Shown here piece after piece: positions 25,191-38,998 of a stretch of DNA of 64,000 nucleotides. Source of the DNA: Pachypanchax playfairii (taxonomy: Eukaryota; Chordata; Actinopteri; Cyprinodontiformes; Aplocheilidae); the NCBI GenBank assembly GCA_006937955.1, contig SSNP01000035.1, positions 2,772,301 through 2,836,300 of the forward strand, written 5' to 3'. The notes under the pieces were generated by a model that was not told the origin of the DNA, searched no databases, and saw only the letters and a program-made list of their open reading frames with translations. A program made the translations under genes and the position numbers. The first letter of the stretch is position 1, and each line of letters begins with the position of its first letter.

Positions 25191-26034
25191 AGATAGGTGT
25201 GGATGCCTCTTTTCTGTTTGAGTCACATTAACGTCCACGGAGGAATAATAACAAGTTGCTTGACAATCCATCCAAATGGCTTTAATCCAATTAAATAACC
25301 AATTTGTTGATTATTCTGGGATAATGAGACTTAAATTTTTACGTTGCAGCATGCAGTGAAAATCTTTTAGCTGTGACGGAGTCTTCTTCACTGTCACTAC
25401 AGAGAGCAGGTAGCTGTGATGCACAGCTGCGCTGCTTATCACAACGATCCACCGCACATTACTGATGAATTCTGCCGTCATTAGCTGTAGTGCGCTGCCA
25501 TTTATCACCGAGTCACTGCAGACTAATCAAGACGTGACCCAGAAATACCCTCTTCTGCCCACGTCGCCAATTAAATTGTGCACACAAGCAGAGTGCTCGC
25601 TGCAGTAATTTAATTCTTACCGTAAATCTGAAACTGCTCTGTAAGTACTTGGACTGAAAAACGTCATTTAAGCACAATATGATGGCGTTTTCTTCGGCCT
25701 AGTTAAAGGTCAACTCAGATTGACCTGAGACCATCTCTCTGATGTTGTGCACAAAGAACAAATTAATGATAGAACTGTTGGTGAAACTGAAGCAGTTCAG
25801 AGTCTTTTAATTGTATAATTTGTAGCTTCTGAGGTAAAAACTCAAATCTACCGTCGTGTGTTTAAATTAAAAGTTTCAGAGTTGAACTTCTCTTGCTGAA
25901 GATGAAATGTGCTTGTCATTTGTAATCATGTCACTTAAATGTTAAACTTCCTGTTGCATTGCATCAAAACGCAGCATCTGATCCATGTTTGAATATTATT
26001 TCTCCACTTCTTCGTGTTGGTCTTCTCCAGCAGG

Positions 26035-28415
26035 ATGAGTTCTGGTAATGGCGCCAGGAGGAAAGTCAGCAAGCAGCAGCACTTCTGCAGCTCGGTGGCG
26101 TCTGATCCTGAAACACAAGAAGAAATACGAGCTCTGTTTAGTAAAGTTAGGACCTACGTGAAGCCGTCCGGTGAGGTATGGAGCATCCCCGAACCAAACA
26201 CTGCTCTCAGACACCCGGCGGAGGAGCACAAGCACCTGCAGGAGCTGAAGGTGTCTCTGAACGCAGTAAAGAACCAGCTCAGTGATAAAAACATTCAAGT
26301 GTGGCACCAGCACACCAACTCAACCAATCGGGCGGGGAAGGTGATCGCTGCTGTTCGCTCTGCTGCAAACGCAGAGATCTGCACTCAGGCCTGGTGCAAG
26401 TTCTACGAGATCCTGGGAAGCTTTAACCTTCTCCCAGAGGAGGCGCTTCAGAACGGCGAGCTGAACTCGGTGCATCTGTGTGAAGCTCCCGGCGCTTTTA
26501 TAACCGCGCTGAACCACTACATGAAAACCAACGAGACGACACGTTACTGTGACTGGAGCTGGGTCGCCAACACTCTGAATCCATACCACGAGGCGAACGG
26601 AGGGAGCACCACCATCGTGGATGATCGATTAATCGCCAACACGCTGCCCTGGTGGTTCTTCGGCTCAGATAACACGGGGAACATCATGATCCAGAAACAC
26701 CTGCTGGACCTGCAGATGTTTGTGTCGAACATGCGCAGAGTGGATCTGGTGACAGCAGACGGGAGTTTTGACTGTCAGGAGAATCCAGATGAACAAGAAT
26801 CTCTGGTGGCTTCGCTCCATTACTGCGAGGTCACCGCCGCACTGCTGCTCCTGAGCCCCGGCGGCTCCTTCGTACTGAAAATGTTCACGCTGTACGAACA
26901 CGCCTCCGTCTGTTTACTCTACCTCCTGAACTGCTGTTTCAACTCTGTCAATGTTTTCAAACCAGCAACCAGCAAGTCAGGGAACTCTGAGGTTTACGTT
27001 GTGTGTCTGAACTATGACAGCAAAGAGGCTGTGAGGCCGCTGCTCTCAAAACTGATCCGGAATTACGGACCTAGTCTGGCTGACCGAGAGGCCCTGTTCC
27101 CCAGCTGTCTCCTCCCCATGTCGTTTGTGAAACAGCACCAGGAGGTGTGCTCATACTTCCACAATCTTCAGGTGGAGACCATCACAGAAAACCTTCAGCT
27201 GTTTGAGGGTTTGACATCAGAGCAGAGGCAGCAGCTGGAACACATCAGGAACTGTGTGGTTCACGAGTACCTGCAGCGCTTCCAGGTAGGATGTTTTCAC
27301 TTCATGCAATCACAGGAAGATCCAGGTTTCAGTGATCTTAGTTTTAGTTTGAATGTCTGATTGTTTCTCTGTAGGTGAGCTTCCTTCCACGCAGTCAGTG
27401 GGTTTCTCGTAACACGGTGAGTCCCGCCTGCGTCATGTCGGCGAGCCGAACTCTGGGTCAGAAGAAGCAAACAGGTTCATTCAATGAGCGGCGGGAGCTG
27501 CAGACCCTGAGCTGGAGGCAGCGAATCGAGAGGAGCTGCAATGCCGCCTGGATACAGACTCACTACAGTGATGTCAGCGAGACAGGCTGCGTATTAGAGG
27601 CACCTCTGGCCAGCTGTTGCACAGATTCATGGTATGTGATTGTGGGTTCTGCGCTTCCTGCAGTCAGAAACTCTCCGTTCTGTGATGGAGGGCTGTTGAA
27701 CCACTTGAACGAAGCCTTAACGGAAGCAGCTGTAGATTGGACCCTTGTGTCCTCATGTGACCTTTGCCATGCACCTTCCACGGCTTCCATATTATCCAAA
27801 GCTGCAGGTTCTGAGGGAGACAAAAAGAAGAAACAGTGTCTGGTGTTTGGCAGCTGCTCCACGTGGGCTGACGGTGAGACTCAAGTTAAAGATTTAACTT
27901 TACTTTTCAGTGCAGCGCCTTCACTTCCTCAGAGAAGCTGCATGTTGCTGCATGACGGGGAGCCGCAGTACCAGCAGCAGCTTCTAGGCTGCGTCGTCTT
28001 TTCCCTGCAGACCCTGAGCTCTGGTGATGTTCTGCTGCTCCCCGTGTTCTCAGCCCTGACTCGTGTCACTGCAGCCATGGTGCTCTGTCTGCACGCGTGT
28101 TTCTGCTCCGTGTCGTACACGTGTCCGCCCCCCTCCGGTGCGGTCGGGACGGTGCTCGTGTGTGTTGGCTTCTGCCCCGAACCCGCTGCCCAGATACTCA
28201 CGGTTCTGACGAATGTTCAGAGCTGCATGAGTCAGCTGTTAGGAGGAGAGGAGGACTCAGGTAAAGGTGAGAGACAGGTGCTGCAGTTTGTTCCTATGGA
28301 GGAACTCCTCACTGGAGGACTGACCGAGTTCCTGTGGAGCATGAACTCTGAAATCATCCAGCAGAAGCTGCATCTTCTCATGCAGTCAGAGCAGTTTAAC
28401 GAACCGTCGCTCTGA
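26035..28415 (+). CDS. cmtr2: Cap-specific mRNA 2'-O-methyltransferase 2 (CMTR2)
   Basis: Transfers a methyl group from S-adenosylmethionine to the 2'-OH of the second transcribed nucleotide of capped mRNA (cap2). Coding exons 26035-27285 and 27375-28415, joined across an 89-bp GT-AG intron, give 763 residues (human about 770). The Rossmann-like FtsJ-type domain shows the SAM-binding stretch HLCEAPGAF (about 147-155) and the expected K-D-K catalytic set: Lys122 in AWCKF, Asp242 in TADGSFD, Lys282 in FVLKMF. The C-terminal part, with LLHDGEPQYQQ and LQFVPMEELL, is the non-catalytic methyltransferase-like half. I chose ATG 26035 rather than the in-frame ATG 26014, because the latter falls inside the pyrimidine tract and acceptor that end immediately before 26034. 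The only gene in the window on the plus strand. Confidence 0.96.
27286..27374 (+). other. Short coding-region intron in cmtr2
   Basis: An 89-bp segment bounded by CAG|GTAGGA and TGTAG|GTGAGC, with a pyrimidine-rich 3' end. Reading through it meets a stop at 27358-27360 and shifts the frame (89 is not a multiple of 3), while removing it joins RFQ to VSFLPRSQW, matching the continuous family sequence. Confidence 0.85.
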
Positions 28416-28658
28416 GAGACTCGTTATTGTCTCAGTCTGAGGCCTTTTAGTGCAGATGATGAAAAATCCTGATGAGTTCACAATATTATATGCCGAAATA
28501 TTAGAAATCTGTTAGCAAACAGTTTAAAATTAATTAATTTCTTTTTATTCTCTGTGAATGAAAAAAGTCTGAAGCTGTCGAGGCATTTAAGTTATATTTA
28601 CTGTCTTGTTTTCTTTATTCTGTTTGCTTCGCGCATTCATTTAATTTCTTGGCAAAAT

Positions 28659-28664
28659 AATAAA
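28659..28664 (+). promoter_or_regulatory. Candidate polyadenylation signal of cmtr2
   Basis: AATAAA about 245 bases after the cmtr2 stop codon. It is the first canonical hexamer on the plus strand after the gene. Several other A-rich sites follow downstream, so alternative ends are possible. Confidence 0.45.
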
Positions 28665-28699
28665 AACACACTGAAATAAGTTCTGAAGCTCTTTGTAAT

Positions 28700-31600
28700 T
28701 GCTGTTCTGTAAAAAATGAAGCTGTTTCTCAGTCAGTTTTGTTTAAGCAGAAAATCTATTCATCAATAAATCAGTTTGCTTGATGTCTGATAATGTTTTA
28801 CTAAAATAATAAAATCCTGTCTTTGAGATGCAGAACTATGACCCTTTTTTTAATGTAATCTTTTTTAGATCATTCAAACAACCAAATCTTTCTTAACCAG
28901 TCGTTCATTCTGCACAAAACAATGACCTTTTATTGATTCTGTCTCTAATTAATCTGCTAGAAACATTCTACTTCAATATTTTATCAACATTTCTGCTTTT
29001 TGAGCGAGTTGCTTAAAGTTGTTTAAATAAATCAATGATCAAAACAGACTAAAGCTTGTGTGACATTAAAAAATGCTGAATGTTTTTATTTTTTTTGTAT
29101 TTATAACAGTTTATTTAATCAGTAATGTTTGTTTCAGACAGGTTTCAGTAAATAGATTCAGATTCAGATTGATCTCAATAAAAAGTTCCATCATTTAATC
29201 TTATTTTGGATCGTTCTAGCTGTTTATCTGTATCTGGTTTGTTAAATGTTTGTCTGTTCTGTGTTGACTTGTGTAGAATGAATGCAATCTGTTCTCTGAT
29301 CCGTCTTTTTGTTCTGTTCACATCCATTATGTGTGTGACTCTGCAGGAGTTATAGTTCCATCTGTGGATTAAGTGATCAGATGGTGTGGACTTTGAATGA
29401 ACCCTAGTTTTTTTTTTTTATTTTATTTTGGGTCAGTTTTACAAATGGTGTAGCATTTAGTCAGTGTTGAAGTCTAGCGTGAGTCTGTTTGTGTTAACAA
29501 GTCCTGAACTGACACACATTTCCAGTATGTTTGTTTACAACAGGAGAGAAACAGGGTTTAGATAAATGTGGTTAAAACGACGTGATAATCTGTTTAAATG
29601 TTTGGTACTTTCATTTAAAGCTGAATTGTTTTGGGTTTTTTTGGAAAAGTTTCATTATGTAGGTGTGTATGATCATCAAGCCTTGAGTCTGTGGGTTTAA
29701 AGGTCATGTGTGAGTTTGAAAGAAGGAAATTTCTCCTGATCATATGAAGATAAACTCATACTGTGAAAGGGCATCGACTCCTGATTTTCCTTCATCATTC
29801 AGCTCATTTTGACCCTCCTGTGGCTCAGACGAACACACTGTCCTTTAAAAGCCGACTGCAGGTCTCACAAATAAACCAAAATATGCACGTTAATGCTCTA
29901 CAGAAACTTGGTTACAGGTTTATATCGCAGCAGAGAGGTTGAGTCATTTTCCTTCACTGTGGAGGCCAGAAAGGAATTCATACCCAATATTTATCATATT
30001 AAATTATTTTACCTTTCGTCTTCAGGGATGCACCTCAGCAACCTTCATAATGAAAACAATTTACTGTTAAATCACCTGCTCAACAACATGTTTTTACAAT
30101 CTGAACAACTCGAACCGCTTCAGATGCAACAACAGAGTTTTCTATACTAAAGCTGTAAAACAGACGAGGGTCTAATCCCACGTCTTATCTCTGTGTCCCG
30201 GTTCTGACCCTGTCCTGTCCAAGATGGATGTCTCTTTGTTTGACCTTTTCCACTCAAATCAGTCACTGTTCTGATTTCTGATGGATTATTTTTGAGATGT
30301 CACGAGACAACAAGCTTTTCCAAGTCAAACTAATCAAATATATTTTAACTGAATATCTTGAGAAGATGCACTATTTTATCTCAGCGTCACAAGAAGACTC
30401 ATATCAAATATATATCTAAGTTTGTCCTCTTTAAGTTTCCGTACCCTTTGTTGTCACAAACACTCATCATAATATCTTTGATATATTATAAAGTTTATGA
30501 TTAGCATCACTGTCGATCTTTAAAGTAAATAGTGTTTGTTGCAAGTGATCATTTTTCGTGTCACGTACAGGAATTTTGATGTTTATGTAAAAGGAATCAG
30601 GCAGAGCAGATGAAGCAGTGGCTTTTGAAGACGTGTCTCATTTCATAGTGGAATATTTTAACACTCATCGCATGTGAGTGAATTCGGGGTCACGGGGTGG
30701 GCGTGAAGAGGTAACACCAGGAAATGAGTTCCAGCACATGCAGAGTTTCAAAATCAAACTGAAACACGGACTATTTTTAAATTACATCATTTGTTCTTTA
30801 TTTTATTGTCACTCATAACATTTTACAATATTTTAAAAAATGTTTAAATTGGCTGTTAGTTTTATGAAAATAAACACGAGGACAGGAGGGTGAGTGGTCA
30901 GCAACACAGACAAAACACTATTATTAAACGTGTCACCTCTTGTAAATAATTGCAAATTATCTTTAAATAAACCAAAACAAAAGGTGCAACAAAATAGATC
31001 CAAAACTTTAAACCGAAAAAAATGTTCATTCACAAGCAGAGAGGCCTCTCATTCACGAGCTCGCTGCCAGAGAACCGATCAATTAATTATCAGAGGTCAA
31101 AGATCTCCATGTGACAGAGGACGAGCAGCAGAATGATGCTGTAAGAAACTGTGCAGAAAACATCGAACACAACCGCTGCAGCAGTGACAGTTTCATCACT
31201 GTTCTCATTTTGTGTGAAGACAAACACCAGCAGTCCAGAATTTATGACTTATCTGCAAATGAAACAGGAGCAAAACCTCCTTTTTTATTCAATCTGAACA
31301 CAAAAGACGTGAAGATTTCAATCAGTGTGACAGAGCGAACACAGCAACATGAATAACGTGTGTTTTCACTCAGGCTTCCTCTTATCAGAAACAATTAAAA
31401 GGGATGCCACCACAAATTGCTATTTAATTAGTGCTGAAAGAAGCCTGTGTTACAGCTAATCTTTCTGTAAGAAGGCAGCCACAGGGGACGGCATAATAAT
31501 CAGGGCTGGAAATTCTTTTTCAGAGACAGATAATCTAACTCAGAGAATAACAGATGATTTCAGCCCTGCTTGAGGTGTCGCAGTCTTTTGGAGGCTCAGT

Positions 31601-33080
31601 TCATTTTGGAACTGACTTTTTAAAAAGATCATCTTGTGGATGAGTTGTTTAATAATATAATCAAAACAGCAGAGTGTCCTGGTGATTGTTGTGATATTCT
31701 GATGGTAAATGGTAATCACCAGCAGCTCCCGTGGTAGGTTCAACTTCCTTCTGCTCGACCTTCTTAATGACTGTGTCTATGTTTCAGGTCCTGGTTGATG
31801 GTAGTCCTCAAAAACCTGAATGTGTGCACCATAGACACAGAACCATTGTGAATAGTAATGGGGGACTGGGTGGAGACTCCTTCTGAAGTCCACTGATGTC
31901 TCTACAGTTTTAGAGTCTAATTTGACCAAAAAATCCTTAAAATCATCTCTTGTTTGTCTAATTGCTTTAAAGCTGCGAAACTAATGAACTTTTATCCTCC
32001 TCGGTGATTCTTCAGTGATAATCAAGACCTGAAACCTGAAATATGTTTTTCTATATAAGACATGTTGATATCTGTATACTTACGTTTCCTATAGAACAAA
32101 CCCAAACCCAGGAGGCGGGATTACTCAGCTGCAGGATTTATCAGAGACTCCGTATGATTTCTAGGAATTTTTTCTGCATTTAATGGATTTAGTAATTTGG
32201 TCAAAAATATAATCCTAAAAGCTAAACACAGGGATTGTTACAGTTTAGGTTCTTGCCCTTAAGAGTAACACTGCACAGGATGAAATAAATCATCAAGTGA
32301 TTATGTAACAGAAGAATTTGTCAAAGCTGCTGCCTGTTTTTTGGATTAAATGAAAGTTTCTCTGTGTTTCCAGGCAGAAAATTGCTGTATGTTGCTCATA
32401 AAATACTTTTAATCCAGATCCTGAAACAACAACCAATTTCTACATTTACTGGCTCACGTATGTGCTCATAGCAGCACTGATATAAGCACAGTTAAACTGA
32501 AAGTTAATAAATAAACAAGTCAGTCCTGCAAACCTCCATTTGCACTCAGTGAAAGCTGCAGATTATTATCAACACTGTGATTCATGTTAGTGGAGAAAAT
32601 AGGTTCAGAATCGGACTCCCAAAAGAAAACAAAGATTAATTCTCATGTTGATGCAACAAAAAGACATTAAATTCATCTGTTTGCTTTACAAACAATATTT
32701 TCTTGCTCAGTTCAAACATTTATGAGCACAGCTGGGTTTTTTTTATCTGTACTACCAGATTCACACGTATTGTGACCTGAAACAAGACGGATAAACGGTG
32801 CAACACTGCCCTCTGGCAGAGCAGAACAACATCTGTTACATATTACTGCTGCTGTTTTAAATCACTCCACAGTCAGATATGTTCACAATGTTTATATAAT
32901 TTATTATTTCAATACACAATCCATTCAAATCCAGATTTACACATCAGTCACAAAGATACAATAATCAGACATCATACAAACAACACTGATTAAAAGCAAC
33001 TTTAACAAACTGAAGTTGTACAAAAGAGATGGGCATCACAGCGCAGCAGCTGCTGTTTTATAGACGTCAACCTGGATGTG
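28700..33080. other. Intergenic region between the 3' ends of cmtr2 and slc38a8
   Basis: No coding gene recognised. From 29684 onward the sequence belongs to the first copy of the 4.7-kb assembly duplication, so every open frame here has a twin 4687 bases to the right. A repeat fragment lies at about 31770-31910. A stretch at about 31360-31510 with TTTAATTAG-type words could be a regulatory element, but this is not demonstrable here. Confidence 0.5.
31770..31910 (-). repeat. Fragment of a teleost interspersed repeat
   Basis: Words such as 'caggtcctggttgatggtag' and 'cttctgaagtccactgatgtctctacag' (split across the segment) resemble a LINE-associated repeat common in fish. A related fragment closes the window at about 63740-64000. 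The twin of this copy lies at about 36457-36597 in the duplicated segment. Family assignment is from memory. Confidence 0.4.
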
Positions 33081-33083
33081 AAT

Positions 33084-34305
33084 CTAGAATTTGTGGACAA
33101 CCTCCATCACAGCGATGGTAGTACTCTGTCCAAAGATAAACGCTCCAACCATGATCGTTACGACCCCCCAAACTGTTAAAACTGCACTGCAATGGAGAAG
33201 AAAACCAGGAGAAACATTCAATATCTGAATGAGAAGTAGATGTTTGACATGACAGAAACACTCACCTGACTCTCGGAGAGATATCTTCAGTTTGCATCGT
33301 GAACACTAAGCAAAGACCTGCAGCATGAAAAGTGTTTCTGTTACATTGTAATTAATTTAGAAATCAAATTATTCACCATCACCTGACTGATAAAGATAAT
33401 CATTAATGTTTCTGGATAACTGATATGTATTGCTGCTCAAAACAGATTTATTTTGGGGTTTTATTGTATTTAAAATCAATGAAATTGAAAATATTTTATA
33501 TTAAATGATGAAATAGTTGTACCTTTAAAAAACTTCTAGTCTTTGACCTTTAAAGAAACTAAAATGAATCATTGAAAAATAATATTTGTCTTAAACCAAC
33601 AGTAAAAAAAACAACTGTTAAGATGTTTAGAAATAAAAATCACATTTTGTTCTTGTTGAAAGTTTCTACTCACCTGGAAAGATAAAGATGAAAAAGGCGC
33701 TGATTCCTCCGATGACGCTGATGACGTCGGCCATGTCTGGGACGAACATGGCGATGAGAAGAGTGAAGAAGATCCAGGCTACGGTTAAAACAACTCTGCA
33801 GCGACTCTCAAAGGAATGAGTGACGATTCCTCGGCGACGTCTTTCAACTCGTAACATGAGGTTCAGGATAACAGATCTGTTCCACGCATGAACACACAAC
33901 ACAGAAGGATTTAAACACATTGAATTTAACTATAAACTCCTCCCATCACTAGAATGGGACTTACCTGCCCAGAAGAAGAATGATAGGGTAGATGGTTATA
34001 ATGGAAATTCCAAAAAGCAGCCTGGAAATGATCATGACAACATCATTTCCTGGATATGACATCAGAATGTCTGAGGCGACGTCTCGTCCAAACGTCATGA
34101 AGCCGTACACACCTGGTGAAGTAGGCGGTGGATGTGATGCACAGCATTCAGGTGGACACATCGTCCATTAAAACTGTGTGTTTTACTCACCGGAGAGAGT
34201 GTAGATGAGTAAACAGAACAACATGGAGAGCACAGCGATGACCACCCAGTGGGAGAGCTTCTGATTCTCCATGCTGCTGTAGATCGCTATACAGGCTTCA
34301 TGGCA
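33084..34305 (-). CDS. Duplicate of slc38a8 exons 6-10 (probable assembly artefact)
   Basis: Exon-like blocks 34191-34305, 33965-34112, 33674-33876, 33266-33317 and 33084-33186 equal slc38a8 exons 6-10, shifted by 4687 bases, including intron sequence. There is no upstream exon set on this side of the gap; exons 1-5 exist only once (40035-43406). A real partial gene duplication is possible but much less likely than an unmerged contig end. The copy should not be annotated as a separate gene. Confidence 0.85.
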
Positions 34306-34311
34306 CTGTAA

Positions 34312-34360
<49 letters not shown>

Positions 34361-34370
34361 NNNNNNNNNN
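34361..34370. other. Assembly gap (10 N)
   Basis: Ten consecutive N bases between the CA repeat that ends the left contig and the start of the repeated sequence. A fixed 10-N gap normally marks unknown or negative (overlap) gap size. Confidence 0.95.
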
Positions 34371-37300
34371 TGAGTCTGTGGGTTTAAAGGTCATGTGTGA
34401 GTTTGAAAGAAGGAAATTTCTCCTGATCATATGAAGATAAACTCATACTGTGAAAGGGCATCGACTCCTGATTTTCCTTCATCATTCAGCTCATTTTGAC
34501 CCTCCTGTGGCTCAGACGAACACACTGTCCTTTAAAAGCCGACTGCAGGTCTCACAAATAAACCAAAATATGCACGTTAATGCTCTACAGAAACTTGGTT
34601 ACAGGTTTATATCGCAGCAGAGAGGTTGAGTCATTTTCCTTCACTGTGGAGGCCAGAAAGGAATTCATACCCAATATTTATCATATTAAATTATTTTACC
34701 TTTCGTCTTCAGGGATGCACCTCAGCAACCTTCATAATGAAAACAATTTACTGTTAAATCACCTGCTCAACAACATGTTTTTACAATCTGAACAACTCGA
34801 ACCGCTTCAGATGCAACAACAGAGTTTTCTATACTAAAGCTGTAAAACAGACGAGGGTCTAATCCCACGTCTTATCTCTGTGTCCCGGTTCTGACCCTGT
34901 CCTGTCCAAGATGGATGTCTCTTTGTTTGACCTTTTCCACTCAAATCAGTCACTGTTCTGATTTCTGATGGATTATTTTTGAGATGTCACGAGACAACAA
35001 GCTTTTCCAAGTCAAACTAATCAAATATATTTTAACTGAATATCTTGAGAAGATGCACTATTTTATCTCAGCGTCACAAGAAGACTCATATCAAATATAT
35101 ATCTAAGTTTGTCCTCTTTAAGTTTCCGTACCCTTTGTTGTCACAAACACTCATCATAATATCTTTGATATATTATAAAGTTTATGATTAGCATCACTGT
35201 CGATCTTTAAAGTAAATAGTGTTTGTTGCAAGTGATCATTTTTCGTGTCACGTACAGGAATTTTGATGTTTATGTAAAAGGAATCAGGCAGAGCAGATGA
35301 AGCAGTGGCTTTTGAAGACGTGTCTCATTTCATAGTGGAATATTTTAACACTCATCGCATGTGAGTGAATTCGGGGTCACGGGGTGGGCGTGAAGAGGTA
35401 ACACCAGGAAATGAGTTCCAGCACATGCAGAGTTTCAAAATCAAACTGAAACACGGACTATTTTTAAATTACATCATTTGTTCTTTATTTTATTGTCACT
35501 CATAACATTTTACAATATTTTAAAAAATGTTTAAATTGGCTGTTAGTTTTATGAAAATAAACACGAGGACAGGAGGGTGAGTGGTCAGCAACACAGACAA
35601 AACACTATTATTAAACGTGTCACCTCTTGTAAATAATTGCAAATTATCTTTAAATAAACCAAAACAAAAGGTGCAACAAAATAGATCCAAAACTTTAAAC
35701 CGAAAAAAATGTTCATTCACAAGCAGAGAGGCCTCTCATTCACGAGCTCGCTGCCAGAGAACCGATCAATTAATTATCAGAGGTCAAAGATCTCCATGTG
35801 ACAGAGGACGAGCAGCAGAATGATGCTGTAAGAAACTGTGCAGAAAACATCGAACACAACCGCTGCAGCAGTGACAGTTTCATCACTGTTCTCATTTTGT
35901 GTGAAGACAAACACCAGCAGTCCAGAATTTATGACTTATCTGCAAATGAAACAGGAGCAAAACCTCCTTTTTTATTCAATCTGAACACAAAAGACGTGAA
36001 GATTTCAATCAGTGTGACAGAGCGAACACAGCAACATGAATAACGTGTGTTTTCACTCAGGCTTCCTCTTATCAGAAACAATTAAAAGGGATGCCACCAC
36101 AAATTGCTATTTAATTAGTGCTGAAAGAAGCCTGTGTTACAGCTAATCTTTCTGTAAGAAGGCAGCCACAGGGGACGGCATAATAATCAGGGCTGGAAAT
36201 TCTTTTTCAGAGACAGATAATCTAACTCAGAGAATAACAGATGATTTCAGCCCTGCTTGAGGTGTCGCAGTCTTTTGGAGGCTCAGTTCATTTTGGAACT
36301 GACTTTTTAAAAAGATCATCTTGTGGATGAGTTGTTTAATAATATAATCAAAACAGCAGAGTGTCCTGGTGATTGTTGTGATATTCTGATGGTAAATGGT
36401 AATCACCAGCAGCTCCCGTGGTAGGTTCAACTTCCTTCTGCTCGACCTTCTTAATGACTGTGTCTATGTTTCAGGTCCTGGTTGATGGTAGTCCTCAAAA
36501 ACCTGAATGTGTGCACCATAGACACAGAACCATTGTGAATAGTAATGGGGGACTGGGTGGAGACTCCTTCTGAAGTCCACTGATGTCTCTACAGTTTTAG
36601 AGTCTAATTTGACCAAAAAATCCTTAAAATCATCTCTTGTTTGTCTAATTGCTTTAAAGCTGCGAAACTAATGAACTTTTATCCTCCTCGGTGATTCTTC
36701 AGTGATAATCAAGACCTGAAACCTGAAATATGTTTTTCTATATAAGACATGTTGATATCTGTATACTTACGTTTCCTATAGAACAAACCCAAACCCAGGA
36801 GGCGGGATTACTCAGCTGCAGGATTTATCAGAGACTCCGTATGATTTCTAGGAATTTTTTCTGCATTTAATGGATTTAGTAATTTGGTCAAAAATATAAT
36901 CCTAAAAGCTAAACACAGGGATTGTTACAGTTTAGGTTCTTGCCCTTAAGAGTAACACTGCACAGGATGAAATAAATCATCAAGTGATTATGTAACAGAA
37001 GAATTTGTCAAAGCTGCTGCCTGTTTTTTGGATTAAATGAAAGTTTCTCTGTGTTTCCAGGCAGAAAATTGCTGTATGTTGCTCATAAAATACTTTTAAT
37101 CCAGATCCTGAAACAACAACCAATTTCTACATTTACTGGCTCACGTATGTGCTCATAGCAGCACTGATATAAGCACAGTTAAACTGAAAGTTAATAAATA
37201 AACAAGTCAGTCCTGCAAACCTCCATTTGCACTCAGTGAAAGCTGCAGATTATTATCAACACTGTGATTCATGTTAGTGGAGAAAATAGGTTCAGAATCG

Positions 37301-38998
37301 GACTCCCAAAAGAAAACAAAGATTAATTCTCATGTTGATGCAACAAAAAGACATTAAATTCATCTGTTTGCTTTACAAACAATATTTTCTTGCTCAGTTC
37401 AAACATTTATGAGCACAGCTGGGTTTTTTTTATCTGTACTACCAGATTCACACGTATTGTGACCTGAAACAAGACGGATAAACGGTGCAACACTGCCCTC
37501 TGGCAGAGCAGAACAACATCTGTTACATATTACTGCTGCTGTTTTAAATCACTCCACAGTCAGATATGTTCACAATGTTTATATAATTTATTATTTCAAT
37601 ACACAATCCATTCAAATCCAGATTTACACATCAGTCACAAAGATACAATAATCAGACATCATACAAACAACACTGATTAAAAGCAACTTTAACAAACTGA
37701 AGTTGTACAAAAGAGATGGGCATCACAGCGCAGCAGCTGCTGTTTTATAGACGTCAACCTGGATGTGAATCTAGAATTTGTGGACAACCTCCATCACAGC
37801 GATGGTAGTACTCTGTCCAAAGATAAACGCTCCAACCATGATCGTTACGACCCCCCAAACTGTTAAAACTGCACTGCAATGGAGAAGAAAACCAGGAGAA
37901 ACATTCAATATCTGAATGAGAAGTAGATGTTTGACATGACAGAAACACTCACCTGACTCTCGGAGAGATATCTTCAGTTTGCATCGTGAACACTAAGCAA
38001 AGACCTGCAGCATGAAAAGTGTTTCTGTTACATTGTAATTAATTTAGAAATCAAATTATTCACCATCACCTGACTGATAAAGATAATCATTAATGTTTCT
38101 GGATAACTGATATGTATTGCTGCTCAAAACAGATTTATTTTGGGGTTTTATTGTATTTAAAATCAATGAAATTGAAAATATTTTATATTAAATGATGAAA
38201 TAGTTGTACCTTTAAAAAACTTCTAGTCTTTGACCTTTAAAGAAACTAAAATGAATCATTGAAAAATAATATTTGTCTTAAACCAACAGTAAAAAAAACA
38301 ACTGTTAAGATGTTTAGAAATAAAAATCACATTTTGTTCTTGTTGAAAGTTTCTACTCACCTGGAAAGATAAAGATGAAAAAGGCGCTGATTCCTCCGAT
38401 GACGCTGATGACGTCGGCCATGTCTGGGACGAACATGGCGATGAGAAGAGTGAAGAAGATCCAGGCTACGGTTAAAACAACTCTGCAGCGACTCTCAAAG
38501 GAATGAGTGACGATTCCTCGGCGACGTCTTTCAACTCGTAACATGAGGTTCAGGATAACAGATCTGTTCCACGCATGAACACACAACACAGAAGGATTTA
38601 AACACATTGAATTTAACTATAAACTCCTCCCATCACTAGAATGGGACTTACCTGCCCAGAAGAAGAATGATAGGGTAGATGGTTATAATGGAAATTCCAA
38701 AAAGCAGCCTGGAAATGATCATGACAACATCATTTCCTGGATATGACATCAGAATGTCTGAGGCGACGTCTCGTCCAAACGTCATGAAGCCGTACACACC
38801 TGGTGAAGTAGGCGGTGGATGTGATGCACAGCATTCAGGTGGACACATCGTCCATTAAAACTGTGTGTTTTACTCACCGGAGAGAGTGTAGATGAGTAAA
38901 CAGAACAACATGGAGAGCACAGCGATGACCACCCAGTGGGAGAGCTTCTGATTCTCCATGCTGCTGTAGATCGCTATACAGGCTTCATGGCACTGTAA

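Larger units (their letters stand above)
29684..34360. repeat. Assembly duplication 1, left copy (end of contig)
   Basis: This 4677-bp segment recurs at 34371-39047 with an offset of 4687 and no difference seen in the stretches I compared. It runs exactly up to the 10-N gap at 34361-34370, inside a CA microsatellite, and its twin begins exactly after the gap. This is the pattern of an unmerged overlap between two contigs. Confidence 0.9.

Noticed and set aside
33084..34305. A second, truncated slc38a8 gene
   Set aside because: It matches exons 6-10 including introns and lies between a contig end and a 10-N gap, so an unmerged overlap is far more likely than a real tandem duplicate.
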